A stretch of 64,000 nucleotides of DNA from Flintibacter sp. KGMB00164 (GCF_008727735.1 NZ_CP044227.1:62001-126000); one strand, 5' to 3'; counted from the first letter of the stretch, positions 47,737-56,142 are shown. A program made the numbers and translations. Notes: generated by a model from the letters alone, not told the origin.

Positions 47737-48858
47737 TTATTTTTCCGCCCAGTTTCCGGTGGCCTCGGCGGTGAGATAGGCGTTGATGAAGCCGTCCAGC
47801 TCACCGTCCATCACGGCGCCGATGTTGCTGGTTTCGTAGGCGGTGCGGTTGTCCTTCACCAGCTGATAGGGCATGAAGACGTAGGAGCGGATCTGGCTGC
47901 CCCACTCGATCTTCAGCTGCACGCCCTTCAGGTCGGAGATCTTCTCCGCCTTCTCCTGCATCTGCAGTTCCACCAGCTTGGCACGCAGCATCTTCATACA
48001 GTTGTCCTTGTTCTGGAACTGGGAGCGCTCCTGCTGGGAGGCCACCACGATGCCGGTGGGCTTGTGAATGAGACGCACGGCGGAGGAGGTCTTGTTAACG
48101 TGCTGGCCGCCGGCGCCGCTGGCGCGGTAGACCTGCATCTCGATGTCCTCAGGGCGGATCTCCACCTCCACGTCCTCGGGCAGGTCGGGCATGACCTCCA
48201 CGGAAGCAAAGGAGGTCTGGCGGCGGGCGTTGGCGTCAAAGGGAGACACGCGCACCAGACGGTGCACGCCGTGCTCACCCCGCAGGTAGCCGTAGGCGTT
48301 CTCGCCCTCGATCATAATGGTGGCCGACTTGATGCCCGCCTCGTCGCCGTCCTGGTAGTCCATGATCTGGTAGGTAAAGCCGTGGCGCTCGGTCCAGCGG
48401 GTGTACATGCGGTAGAGCATCTGGGCCCAGTCCTGGGCCTCGGTGCCGCCGGCGCCGGGGTGGATGGTCAGGATGACGTTGGAGCTGTCGTACTCGCCGG
48501 TGAGCAGGGTCTGCAGCCGGGCCTCCTCCATCTCCTCTTCCAGGGCGGCATAGCCCTCCTCCAGCTCGGGGACCAGAGACTCGTCCTCAAACTCGTTGCC
48601 CATCTCGCACAGGGCCATCAGGTCGTCCCAGTGCTGCTTGCGCTTATGGTGCTTGTCCACCTTGGTCTGGAGGGTCTTGATGCGCTGCTGCACCTTCTGG
48701 GCCTTCTCCAGGTTGTTCCAGAATCCGTCGGCGGCCGACTCGGCCTGGAGCATATCCAGCTCCCGCTCGGCGCTCTCCAGGTCCAGGGCCTGGCCCAGCT
48801 TCTCCAAGGTGGGGGCCAGATTGTTCAGCTTGACTTTGTACTCGTCGAATTGAAGCAT
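47737..48858 (-). CDS. prfB: Peptide chain release factor 2
   Basis: The 373-residue RF2 ends translation at UGA and UAA. The tripeptide anticodon region reads SPFDANARRQTS, and the catalytic GGQ lies in GAGGQHVNK. Coding is continuous from ATG 48858, so the programmed +1 frameshift used by many RF2 genes near codon 25 is absent here. TGAGGA precedes the start. A family B repeat lies upstream in the same transcriptional direction. Confidence 0.96.
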   Translation of the reverse strand: MLQFDEYKVKLNNLAPTLEKLGQALDLESAERELDMLQAESAADGFWNNLEKAQKVQQRIKTLQTKVDKHHKRKQHWDDLMALCEMGNEFEDESLVPELEEGYAALEEEMEEARLQTLLTGEYDSSNVILTIHPGAGGTEAQDWAQMLYRMYTRWTERHGFTYQIMDYQDGDEAGIKSATIMIEGENAYGYLRGEHGVHRLVRVSPFDANARRQTSFASVEVMPDLPEDVEVEIRPEDIEMQVYRASGAGGQHVNKTSSAVRLIHKPTGIVVASQQERSQFQNKDNCMKMLRAKLVELQMQEKAEKISDLKGVQLKIEWGSQIRSYVFMPYQLVKDNRTAYETSNIGAVMDGELDGFINAYLTAEATGNWAEK

Positions 48859-49000
48859 AGGGTCCTCACTCTCTTTAACAAAAATAAACTTCCCGGTGGG
48901 GAAACATGAAAATTCAGCTAAAATATTATATCTGACGCGGGAAGAAAAGTAAACCCCCGCAGGAAAAATCGGGGATTTTCATAATGGAGAGAATGGAAAA

Positions 49001-49183
49001 GGCCCTCCTGCAAGGAGTTCCGACGCCCGGTGGCGGCGGAATAAATTGAAATTGGTTTTTTCCGGGGACCGGTGCCTCGAAAAAAACACTTCTCGCGCAA
49101 GTTTGGCCGACTTTTCCGTACGGAATCGAGGCCGAACTTGCGTGCAATCCTGATTCAAACAAGGCGCTTTGCAGCTTGTTTGA
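49001..49183 (-). repeat. Family B structured repeat, copy B2
   Basis: On the minus strand: P1 CAAACAAG/CTTGTTTG, P2 with arms CGCAAGTTCGGCC and GGCCAAACTTGCG around the same loop as B1. P3 pairs GTTTTTTTCG with CGGAAAAAAC, and P4 is CCGCCGCC/GGGCGTCGG. Then comes the same ACTCCTTGCAGGAGGGC end. Stem bases differ from B1 but remain paired. The surrounding 48859-49000 holds only the prfB upstream region. Confidence 0.75.
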
Positions 49184-49189
49184 GGAAAA

Positions 49190-49214
49190 GGCGGTCTCCG
49201 TATAGGAGACCGCC
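49190..49214 (-). terminator. Intrinsic terminator of the 38-residue gene
   Basis: GGCGGTCTCC pairs with GGAGACCGCC across TATAC; on the minus strand TTTTCC follows. Confidence 0.85.
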
Positions 49215-49215
49215 C

Positions 49216-49332
49216 TCAGCGATCGCTGATGAGCCACACCTCGCCCTGGAAAATCAGGTCATCCAGATCCTTGGGCGCGGGGACCGGGATCTGGGGATAG
49301 GGATGAGTATTATACATGGCGGTTTCTTCCAT
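49216..49332 (-). CDS. Short peptide gene, 38 residues
   Basis: ATG 49332 follows GGAGGCG by 7 bases. The peptide is rich in Pro (YNTHPYPQIPVPAPKD) and ends EVWLISDR. It has both a good ribosome site and its own terminator, which supports a real gene. A shorter start at the internal Met is possible. No family recognised. Confidence 0.6.
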   Translation of the reverse strand: MEETAMYNTHPYPQIPVPAPKDLDDLIFQGEVWLISDR

Positions 49333-49465
49333 TTTTGTTCGCCTCCTTGGGTAACGTTGTCCGGCGTTTGCCGGCATACAGACCAGTATATGCCGGGCAG
49401 GGCGCAATATGTGCCGGATTTTGTACACCCAAGGAACTAAAATTTTCCAGCGCTTAAATTGCAAT

Positions 49466-49786
49466 TCAGGGGTCAGCGTGGGATTGGATGCTGTGGACCT
49501 CGCCTTGATGGGTCACGATGCTCTGGTGTCGCTCGCAGTTTATTTGATCCCCAACATGAACCTGGTCGTAGTCCTCTTGGCTGCAGGACAGCGTAAATTG
49601 CTGCTGTGTGGCCTCCTCGATGACGATATAGTGTTCTGCCCCGGATTCAAACTTATCCATGACTGTGACCTCTCCCGCCATTGCATAGTAGCTGGCTTGG
49701 ACCTGGTGCACCCGATAGGCAGCATAGCACCCGCCAACCACCACCACAAGCGCGGCGGCCAAAAGAAGTTTTTTATATAATTTCAT
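49466..49786 (-). CDS. Secreted or membrane-anchored small protein, 106 residues
   Basis: The N-terminus is a signal or anchor helix (LLLAAALVVVVGGCYAAY); VGGC could be a lipobox with Cys20. The rest is a small beta-rich domain (EVTVMDKFESGAEHYIVIEE) that might be an OB-type fold. AAAGGAG precedes ATG 49786. It lies between the 38-residue gene and the response regulator. Function unknown. Confidence 0.72.
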   Translation of the reverse strand: MKLYKKLLLAAALVVVVGGCYAAYRVHQVQASYYAMAGEVTVMDKFESGAEHYIVIEEATQQQFTLSCSQEDYDQVHVGDQINCERHQSIVTHQGEVHSIQSHADP

Positions 49787-49921
49787 TGCCGTGACTCCTT
49801 TCCATGAGAATCGATCCCTTTGTGCCCTTCTATTTGGTTAGACGCAAAAGAACCCGGTTGGTTTTTCAATCTGCAATTTTGCGCAAAAAGAAAGGAAACC
49901 GGAATGTTCCAGTTTCCTTTT

Positions 49922-49951
49922 TAAAAAATGCGGGGCTTTGAAGCCCCGCAT
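49922..49951 (-). terminator. Intrinsic terminator of the response-regulator gene
   Basis: ATGCGGGGC pairs with GCCCCGCAT; on the minus strand TTTTTTA follows. Confidence 0.9.
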
Positions 49952-49984
49952 ATGGTATAATCTCTATGTTGTGATGGGCAGCTG

Positions 49985-50671
49985 TCAGGGCACAAAGCGG
50001 TAGCCCAGTCCCCGCACCGTGCGGATGTGGATAGGATGCTGGCGGTCGGGCTCGATCTTGCCCCGCAGGCGGTTGATGTAGACCATGATGGCGTTGTCGT
50101 CCACCGCCACCGCCGTGCCCCACACCCGCTCGTAGAGCATGTCCTTGGTGAATACCTGGTTGGGGTGCTGGAGGAACAAAAGCAGCAGGGCGCCCTCCCG
50201 GGAGGACAGGTCCAATACCTCCTCCCCCTTGAAAAAGCGCATGGTGGCGCCGTCATAGCGGAAGGGGCCGCAGCGCAGCTGCTGGGAAGCGGCAGAGGAA
50301 AATTCCCGGCTGCGCCGCAGCAGAGCCTTCACCTTGGCTCCCAGCACCACCGGGCGGAAGGGCTTTGTGACATAGTCGTCTGCCCCCAGGGACAGGCCGT
50401 AGAGGGAGTCGTAGTCCTCGTTGCGGCCACTGATGATGATGACCGGGGTCTTGATTCCCCGCTCCCGCAGCCGGCGCAGCACCTCAAAGCCCTCCATATC
50501 CCCCAGATTTACGTCCAGCAGAATGATGTCAAAGGTGCGCGTCTCCAGGGCCTGGAGAGCCTGTTCCCCGCTGCCTACCGCCTGGGAGTCCATGTCGTTG
50601 CTGCGCATCACCTTTTCCAGCAGTTTGCAGATGGCCGGGTCGTCGTCCACAATGAGCACCTGATCCGCCAT
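49985..50671 (-). CDS. OmpR-family response regulator
   Basis: The 228-residue protein has a receiver domain with the acidic pair Asp10/Asp11, phospho-acceptor Asp53 in LLDVNLGD, and Lys in YVTKPF. A winged-helix DNA-binding domain follows (LYERVWGTAVAVDDNAIMVY, RTVRGLGYRFVP). ATG 50671 is chosen because the receiver starts there and GGGGGACA precedes it. It is divergent from a histidine kinase gene 116 bases away, its probable partner. Likely target: the CitMHS gene, whose promoter has repeated TGTAAG sites. Confidence 0.93.
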   Translation of the reverse strand: MADQVLIVDDDPAICKLLEKVMRSNDMDSQAVGSGEQALQALETRTFDIILLDVNLGDMEGFEVLRRLRERGIKTPVIIISGRNEDYDSLYGLSLGADDYVTKPFRPVVLGAKVKALLRRSREFSSAASQQLRCGPFRYDGATMRFFKGEEVLDLSSREGALLLLFLQHPNQVFTKDMLYERVWGTAVAVDDNAIMVYINRLRGKIEPDRQHPIHIRTVRGLGYRFVP

Positions 50672-50787
50672 GTCCTGTCCCCCTTCCAGGCACCTGAGCA
50701 AACTGCACAAACGCCCTGTGATTTTTTCTGGAATTATTATAATATCAGGGGGGGAACAAGTCAATTCCCTGGAGAAAGGAAGCCGCT

Positions 50788-52983
50788 ATGAGAGAGAAGA
50801 AGCGCAGCCGTCCGGAGATGCGGCCGGTAATGCTGGGTACCGCGGTGGTACTGGTGCTGTTTCTGGCCGGACTGCTGTACCTGGGCGTGGCCACCTGGCT
50901 GCAATACAAAAACAGCATCATCGACAAGCAGAAGGAGCAGATGCTGCTTACCACCCAGGCCATCAGTGAGAACCTGGAGCAGTATATCCAGGAGGCCCAG
51001 GCGGATTTGGAGAGCCTTTCCCTTGCGGCGGAGAAGCTGGATGACCCCGACCTGGCCGCGGGAGCCAGAGAGCAGCTGAAGACCTATGCGGACAGCCATG
51101 AGGGAGCAGTATATGATGTGGTAGTGCTGGGGAATGATGGCCAGATCACCTTCCGCATCCGGGACAGCCAGGTAGCCCAGGTGTTTGGTTCCACCACCCA
51201 GGAGGGCCAGCAGGTGGCCCAGGTGCAGATGGAGGATAAAACGTTGTGCCTGATGCTGGGAGGCCAGCTGTCCCAAGGCGGTCGGCTGTGCCTGCTGATC
51301 GACCTGGGGAACTACTATGAAAAGCAGATCGCCCAGCTCCATGTGGGCACCAACGGCTATGTGCTGGTGAAAAACTCGGACGGTGTGATCCTCATGCACC
51401 CGGAGGACAGCCAGCTGGGCATCAATGTCATCTCCGGTCGAGAGGAGCTCTACCCCGGTGTGGACCTCACCAGCCTCAACCAGCTGGTGGAAGCCCAGAA
51501 CCAGGGGGGCGAGGGGGTCATGGAGTACGAGTCCTACTGGTGGATGGACCCCGACCTGCCCATGGTGCGCAAGGTGGCCGCCTGGTCGCCGGTGCATGTG
51601 GGGGACGACTTCCTGGTGGTCAGCGCGGTGATGGATTACAGCGACATGTACGCCCCGGTGGCCCAGGGCTTTATCCGCCTGGCCCTGGTGTTTCTGGCTT
51701 TGACGGTGTGCGTCACCGCCATGGTCCTCTATTTGGGCAAGCTGATGCTGGACCGGCAGCGCAGCCAGGCGGAGATTTCCGACCTGCGGGAGATCAATCA
51801 GGCCCTGGAGGAGCTGCACCGCAGCGAACAGGCCATTGCTCACCAGCAGCGCCTTCAGATCATGGGCACCATGACCGGAGGCATCGCCCATGAGTTCAAC
51901 AACCTGCTCACCCCTATTTTGGGCCACGCGGAGCTGATGCTATTGGACCTGCCCGAGGACTCCGAGCTTTACGACAGCGCCCAGGAGATCGCCCAGGCCG
52001 CCGGACACTGTAAGGAGATCATCCAGCAGCTGTCCGCCCTGAGCCGAAAGAATGTGGAGACCGTCTACAAGCGCCTGGACGCCGGGGAGGCCTTTGGCCG
52101 GGTGATGAAGATGGTACGCTCCATCTGTCCGGACAACGTGGAGTTGGACATCGACCTGGACTTTGGCGGGGCGGCGTTCCTGGGCAATGAGACTCAGCTG
52201 AGCCAGGTGCTGCTCAATATAGTGGTCAACGCCGTCCATGCCATTGGACAAAAAGAGGGACATATCGCCATCACCGGACGGGCCTTGGGCAAGGAGGAAC
52301 TGGAGGAGCGGGGGCTGACACCCCCCTCCCGGCTGTGGGAGCGGTATCTGTGCCTGGATATCCGGGACGACGGCTGCGGCATGAGCAGCGCCACCCTCGC
52401 CCAAATCTTCGACCCCTTCTTTACCACAAAAAAGGCGGGACAGGGCACCGGACTGGGTCTGTCTCTGGCTGACCAGATCGTCCGCTCCCACAAGGGCAGT
52501 ATCACCGCTGAGAGCCAGGTGGGCCAGGGCAGCGTCTTCCACATCCTGCTGCCGGTGGCCCAGGCGGAGAGCATCCCCTCCCCCGCTCTGGACGGGGAGC
52601 AGCCCACCATCCTGCTGGTGGGGAGCAGCGCCAAGGTGCTCCAAATGCTCTCCGACAGTTTTCGGGTCATGGATGTTCCGGTGGAAACTGCCCGGGACTG
52701 GGACGAGGCCGCCGCTGTGCTGGAGCGGGGCGCAGTAGACGTGCTGGCGGCAGACGGCGGCCTGGAGGAGGAGCGGGCTCTGGACTTCTGCCTGTCTTTC
52801 CAGGGTAAGTACCCCCGGCTGATGAAGCTCTTGCTGGTGGAGCGTCCCACCCGGGAGGTGCTGGAGGCCAAAAACCGGGGACTCATTCAGGGCTGGCTGG
52901 AAAAGCCGGTGTCGGCGCAGGCCATTCTGGAGGAGGCGCACAGGCTCCGGGGGGAGCAGGCAGCCGGCGCAACCACACTTTAA
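50788..52983 (+). CDS. Sensor histidine kinase with Cache-like sensor and C-terminal degenerate receiver
   Basis: The 731-residue protein has a first span (VVLVLFLAGLLYLGVATWL), an outside region of about 260 residues resembling a double Cache sensor (VGTNGYVLVKNSDGVILMHP), and a second span (LALVFLALTVCVTAMVLYL). His368 lies in GGIAHEFNNLL, an NtrB-like dimerisation box, and is followed by an ATPase domain (LLNIVVNAVHAIG, TGLGLSLADQIV). The last 120 residues resemble a receiver, but the acidic pair is replaced (LLVGSSAK) while the LEKP Lys remains. GGAG precedes ATG 50788. Confidence 0.92.
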   Translation: MREKKRSRPEMRPVMLGTAVVLVLFLAGLLYLGVATWLQYKNSIIDKQKEQMLLTTQAISENLEQYIQEAQADLESLSLAAEKLDDPDLAAGAREQLKTYADSHEGAVYDVVVLGNDGQITFRIRDSQVAQVFGSTTQEGQQVAQVQMEDKTLCLMLGGQLSQGGRLCLLIDLGNYYEKQIAQLHVGTNGYVLVKNSDGVILMHPEDSQLGINVISGREELYPGVDLTSLNQLVEAQNQGGEGVMEYESYWWMDPDLPMVRKVAAWSPVHVGDDFLVVSAVMDYSDMYAPVAQGFIRLALVFLALTVCVTAMVLYLGKLMLDRQRSQAEISDLREINQALEELHRSEQAIAHQQRLQIMGTMTGGIAHEFNNLLTPILGHAELMLLDLPEDSELYDSAQEIAQAAGHCKEIIQQLSALSRKNVETVYKRLDAGEAFGRVMKMVRSICPDNVELDIDLDFGGAAFLGNETQLSQVLLNIVVNAVHAIGQKEGHIAITGRALGKEELEERGLTPPSRLWERYLCLDIRDDGCGMSSATLAQIFDPFFTTKKAGQGTGLGLSLADQIVRSHKGSITAESQVGQGSVFHILLPVAQAESIPSPALDGEQPTILLVGSSAKVLQMLSDSFRVMDVPVETARDWDEAAAVLERGAVDVLAADGGLEEERALDFCLSFQGKYPRLMKLLLVERPTREVLEAKNRGLIQGWLEKPVSAQAILEEAHRLRGEQAAGATTL

Positions 52984-52994
52984 AAGATGTTTTT

Positions 52995-53026
52995 ATGGGC
53001 TGGGGACCTCCCCAGCCCATTTTTTG
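52995..53026 (+). terminator. Intrinsic terminator of the kinase gene
   Basis: ATGGGCTGGGG pairs with CCCCAGCCCAT across 4 bases, followed by T6. Confidence 0.93.
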
Positions 53027-53042
53027 ACCCTTTCTTAACAAA

Positions 53043-53094
53043 CTGTAAGGCCAGCCTTACAGGACTGTAAGCGGAATGCGTGGATGGTGTAAGC
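53043..53094 (+). promoter_or_regulatory. Repeated TGTAAG half-sites upstream of the CitMHS gene
   Basis: TGTAAGG at 53044, TGTAAGC at 53066 and TGTAAGC at 53089 are spaced 22 and 23 bases. The first also forms a perfect inverted repeat CTGTAAGG-CCAG-CCTTACAG (53043-53062). They end at the -35 position of the promoter, as expected for an activator such as the adjacent OmpR-type regulator. Confidence 0.65.
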
Positions 53095-53109
53095 TTTCCT
53101 TCCTATAAT
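53081..53109 (+). promoter_or_regulatory. Promoter of the CitMHS gene
   Basis: TGGATG (poor -35, 53081-53086), 17 bases, TATAAT (53104-53109). A weak -35 beside activator-like repeats suggests positive control. Confidence 0.6.
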
Positions 53110-53162
53110 AAAAATCACCAAAACCAAGCGGGAGAAGAAAGAAAAATGAGGAGGAAGTTACA

Positions 53163-54500
53163 ATGAATGAAACCATGCTGGCGCTGTTGGGCTTTGCTAC
53201 CGTCATCGCCATCATCGTCCTGCTGCTGCGGAACGTCACCGTACCGGCTCTGGCCTTTGTAGGCGTATCCACCGTGACTACCGCGATTCTGGTACTTACC
53301 GGAACCTTTACCATCAAAGAGATGGGCGACTTTATTGCCGCAGGCGTCGCTGACGTCCACTCCACGGCTGCCCTGTTCATCTTCTCGGTGCTGTTTTTCG
53401 GCATCATGAATGATGTGGGCCTGTTTGACCGGATCATCAATGCCCTGATGAAGAAGGTAGGCACCAATGTGGTAGGCGTGGCCGTGATGACCTGTATCAT
53501 TGCCATGATCGGCCACCTGGACGGCGGCGGAGCCTCCACCTTCCTGATCACCATCCCCGCCATGCTTCCCGTGTACAAGCGGCTGAAGATGCGCCCCACC
53601 ACCCTGCTGCTCATCTGCGTGACCGCCATGGGCGTGATGAACCTGCTGCCCTGGGGCGGCCCCACCATGCGCTCCGCCTCCGTGCTGGGCATTGAGGCCA
53701 ATGACCTGTGGATCCAGCTGATGCCCATGCAGGCGGTTGGTATCGTCATCGCTCTTGTGACCGCTTTTGTCTGGGGCAACATTGAAAAGCGCCGGGGCGC
53801 CGGTGTCAACAGCACTCTGGTCATTGACTACGGCGACAGCGACGATACCGGTGTCAGCCAGGAGCAGAAAAACGAGCTGGCCCGTCCCCAGTTCTTCTGG
53901 GTCAACCTGATCCTGACCCTGGTGGTCATTCTGGCCCTGGTGTTTGTCAAGATCCCCTCCTACTGCACCTTTATGATCGGCTGCGTCATCGCCCTGTTTG
54001 TCAACTACCCCGGCGCCAAGATGCAGAATAAGATCATCAAGTCCCATTCTTCCGCCGGTCTGATGATGGCCTCCACCATTCTGGCCGCCGGTGTGTTCCT
54101 GGGCGTGCTGGAGCAGAGCGGCATCATGAACCACATGGCCAATGTGCTGGCCTCCTTCATCCCCACCTCCATGGGCCGCTTCCTGCCCATCATCATCGGC
54201 GTGCTGTCCGTGCCCCTCACCCTGCTGTTCTGCACCGACTCCTACTTCTACGGCCTGCTGCCCGTGCTCATCAGCGTGGGCGATGCCTTCGGTGTGGATC
54301 CCGCTCATACAGCCATCGCCATGGTGGTCTGCCGCAACTGCGCCACCTTCATCAGCCCCGTGGTGCCTGCCACCTTCCTGGGCGTCGGCCTGGCCGGTGT
54401 GGAGATCAAGGACCACATCAAAAACAGCTTCTTCTGGATCTGGGGCGTGAGCATCTGCTGCCTCATCTCCGGTCTCCTTTTGGGCGTTATCGTCCTGTAA
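53163..54500 (+). CDS. CitMHS-family citrate transporter
   Basis: The 445-residue protein has about 12 hydrophobic spans and the CitMHS family segments HLDGGGASTFLITIPAMLPV, PWGGPTMRSASVLG and LFCTDSYFYGLLPV. In Bacillus such carriers (CitM, CitH) import metal-citrate complexes with protons. Here the metal and the exact acid are unknown. GAGGAGG precedes ATG 53163. Its place beside the two-component system and the TGTAAG repeats suggests citrate- or acid-induced uptake. Confidence 0.92.
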   Translation: MNETMLALLGFATVIAIIVLLLRNVTVPALAFVGVSTVTTAILVLTGTFTIKEMGDFIAAGVADVHSTAALFIFSVLFFGIMNDVGLFDRIINALMKKVGTNVVGVAVMTCIIAMIGHLDGGGASTFLITIPAMLPVYKRLKMRPTTLLLICVTAMGVMNLLPWGGPTMRSASVLGIEANDLWIQLMPMQAVGIVIALVTAFVWGNIEKRRGAGVNSTLVIDYGDSDDTGVSQEQKNELARPQFFWVNLILTLVVILALVFVKIPSYCTFMIGCVIALFVNYPGAKMQNKIIKSHSSAGLMMASTILAAGVFLGVLEQSGIMNHMANVLASFIPTSMGRFLPIIIGVLSVPLTLLFCTDSYFYGLLPVLISVGDAFGVDPAHTAIAMVVCRNCATFISPVVPATFLGVGLAGVEIKDHIKNSFFWIWGVSICCLISGLLLGVIVL

Positions 54501-54520
54501 TCCCAGTCCCCCCTACATCG

Positions 54521-54550
54521 GAACACCGTCTCCGTCCGGAGGCGGTGTTC
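54521..54550 (+). terminator. Hairpin after the CitMHS gene
   Basis: GAACACCGTCTCC pairs with GGAGGCGGTGTTC across 4 bases; there is no clear T run, so termination is uncertain. Confidence 0.55.
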
Positions 54551-54578
54551 CCATATATCCATAGAAAGGAGCCTTTCC

Positions 54579-55142
54579 ATGCTCAGTGAAATTTTAGACT
54601 TTAACCGGGAATTTGTGGCCCGAAAGGACTACCTCCCCTACCAGACCACCAAATATCCCGACCGGAAGCTGGCCATCCTCACCTGTATGGATACCCGACT
54701 CACCCACCTGCTGCCTGCTGCCCTGGGGCTGAGAAACGGGGAGGTCAAGATGATCAAAAATGCCGGGGGCGTGGTGCTGGCGCCCTACGGCGGCGTGGTG
54801 CGCAGCCTGCTGGTGGCGGTGCTGGAGCTGGGCGTGGAGGAGATCCTGGTGATCGGCCACACCGACTGCGGCGTGTGCGGCATGCGCCCCGAGGTGATCC
54901 GGCAGCACCTGCTGGCCCGGGGTATTGCGCCGGAGATCCTCTCGGAGATCGATGAGGCGGGAGAGGTGGATCTGGACGCCTGGTTCACCGGTTTTTCCGG
55001 AGAGGAGCAGGCGGTGCGGGACAGTGTGGCGATGCTCCGTGCCCATCCCCTCATGCCTCGGGATGTGGCCATCCACGGCCTGATCATCGATTCGTCCACA
55101 GGTGCGCTGCGCGTGCTGGAGCAGGACGGCCAGAAAACGTAA
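54579..55142 (+). CDS. Beta-class carbonic anhydrase
   Basis: The 187-residue enzyme interconverts carbon dioxide and bicarbonate. Zinc ligands are Cys36 (LTCMDTR, with the Asp38-Arg40 dyad), His94 and Cys97 (IGHTDCGVCG). The short length and MDTR motif fit the small type common in Firmicutes. AAAGGAG precedes ATG 54579. It follows the transporter gene by 78 bases with a hairpin between. Confidence 0.94.
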   Translation: MLSEILDFNREFVARKDYLPYQTTKYPDRKLAILTCMDTRLTHLLPAALGLRNGEVKMIKNAGGVVLAPYGGVVRSLLVAVLELGVEEILVIGHTDCGVCGMRPEVIRQHLLARGIAPEILSEIDEAGEVDLDAWFTGFSGEEQAVRDSVAMLRAHPLMPRDVAIHGLIIDSSTGALRVLEQDGQKT

Positions 55143-55151
55143 AAATCCCTC

Positions 55152-55180
55152 TTGACACCGGCCTGGAGATGTGGTATTCT
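55152..55180 (+). promoter_or_regulatory. Promoter of the two tRNA genes
   Basis: TTGACA (55152-55157), 17 bases, TATTCT (55175-55180), 40 bases before tRNA-Leu. Confidence 0.8.
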
Positions 55181-55219
55181 AATTGAGCACTTAAACGAGA
55201 TCGGCGCCACATCCCATAT

Positions 55220-55306
55220 GCCGGAGTGGCGGAATTGGCAGACGCCCGGGACTTAAAATCCCGTGGGAGCAATCCCGTGCCGGTTCGACCCCGGTCTCCG
55301 GCACCA
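55220..55306 (+). tRNA. tRNA-Leu (anticodon TAA)
   Basis: 87 bases with CCA encoded. Acceptor GCCGGAG pairs with CTCCGGC. The anticodon loop is CTTAAAA, the long variable arm CGTGGGAGCAATCCCG marks a class II tRNA, and the T loop is GTTCGAC. Confidence 0.96.
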
Positions 55307-55309
55307 TAT

Positions 55310-55385
<76 letters not shown>

Positions 55386-55386
55386 T

Positions 55387-55423
55387 AAAAAGCCTTGAAA
55401 TCAAACGATTTCAAGGCTTTTTC
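55387..55423 (+). terminator. Intrinsic terminator of the tRNA genes
   Basis: AAAGCCTTGAAATC pairs with GATTTCAAGGCTTT across AAAC, followed by T. Confidence 0.93.
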
Positions 55424-55466
55424 CTTTTTTCAAACCGGAAGGGTTCGGATCGGACCGCAGAAAGAC

Positions 55467-55511
55467 TTTGTACTAAATTTGGCCGTTTTGGGGGGCAAAA
55501 TTTAGTACAAA
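55467..55511. repeat. Long inverted repeat in a gene-free gap
   Basis: TTTGTACTAAATTT (55467-55480) and its exact inverse AAATTTAGTACAAA (55498-55511) surround a 17-base G-rich centre. A second hairpin (GCCTGCCGCA/TGCGGCAGGC) lies at about 55568-55606. The gap 55424-55704 has no gene. Confidence 0.6.
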
Positions 55512-55704
55512 ACAGGTGGGGTATGTGCCGCTCCTCTCCCCTCCCCTGCCCAAGTGTTGATTTGAAACCGCCTGCCGCATTCTGTACAGAAAACAGAGTG
55601 CGGCAGGCAGTTTTCATCAGGGGACTTCCATCCCGTTTTCTGGTCTCTTGCAGGACCACACCGGAACGGTTTTTATACGCCGCTTAAGCAGATATCTGAA
55701 AATT

Positions 55705-56130
55705 TCATTCCCGCAACCGGAAGAATTCCAGCACCTCTCCATCCGGGCCGTAGACAAAGGCGTTGTGTACGTGAAGTGCCTGAGGCTGGGCAGGAAGATC
55801 TACATCCTGAGGAGAAATTTTGCATGCAGCGCCGTGCTCTAATGCCCGGCGGAAAGCCATCTCCACATCGTCAACCCCAAAGGCCAGATGAAACATGGCC
55901 CCCGCTGTTTTATCCCAGTTGTGATCCCCTGCGTCTCCGCCGTGAAAGATCTCCAGAATGGACCCGTTTCCCGTATCCAGCATGGCAATGGTCTCCGGTC
56001 CCTCCAGCCAGCGGGCTATGACCTGGAATCCCAGAGCCTGGGTGTAGAAACGGATGGAACGCTCCAAATCTGAGGCCCGCAGAGCGATGTGATGAATTCC
56101 ACATCCAAATAAAATGTTGTTTTTTGACAT
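55705..56130 (-). CDS. VOC-family (glyoxalase-like) protein
   Basis: The 141-residue product has the vicinal-oxygen-chelate fold: GIHHIALRASDLERSIRFYT at the start, a central LEIFHGG, MFHLAFGVDDVEMAFRRAL and a final YGPDGEVLEFF. His and Glu at these places would bind a metal. Possible activities include lyase, isomerase or dioxygenase. It lies 12 bases after a Dabb-family gene on the same strand, in front of a FadR-type regulator, so it probably belongs to that catabolic locus. Confidence 0.9.
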   Translation of the reverse strand: MSKNNILFGCGIHHIALRASDLERSIRFYTQALGFQVIARWLEGPETIAMLDTGNGSILEIFHGGDAGDHNWDKTAGAMFHLAFGVDDVEMAFRRALEHGAACKISPQDVDLPAQPQALHVHNAFVYGPDGEVLEFFRLRE

Positions 56131-56142
56131 AATAGAAGCTCC

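Noticed and set aside
48700-48858. Programmed frameshift in prfB
   Set aside because: The reading frame is continuous from ATG and no CTTTGA slip site is present near codon 25.
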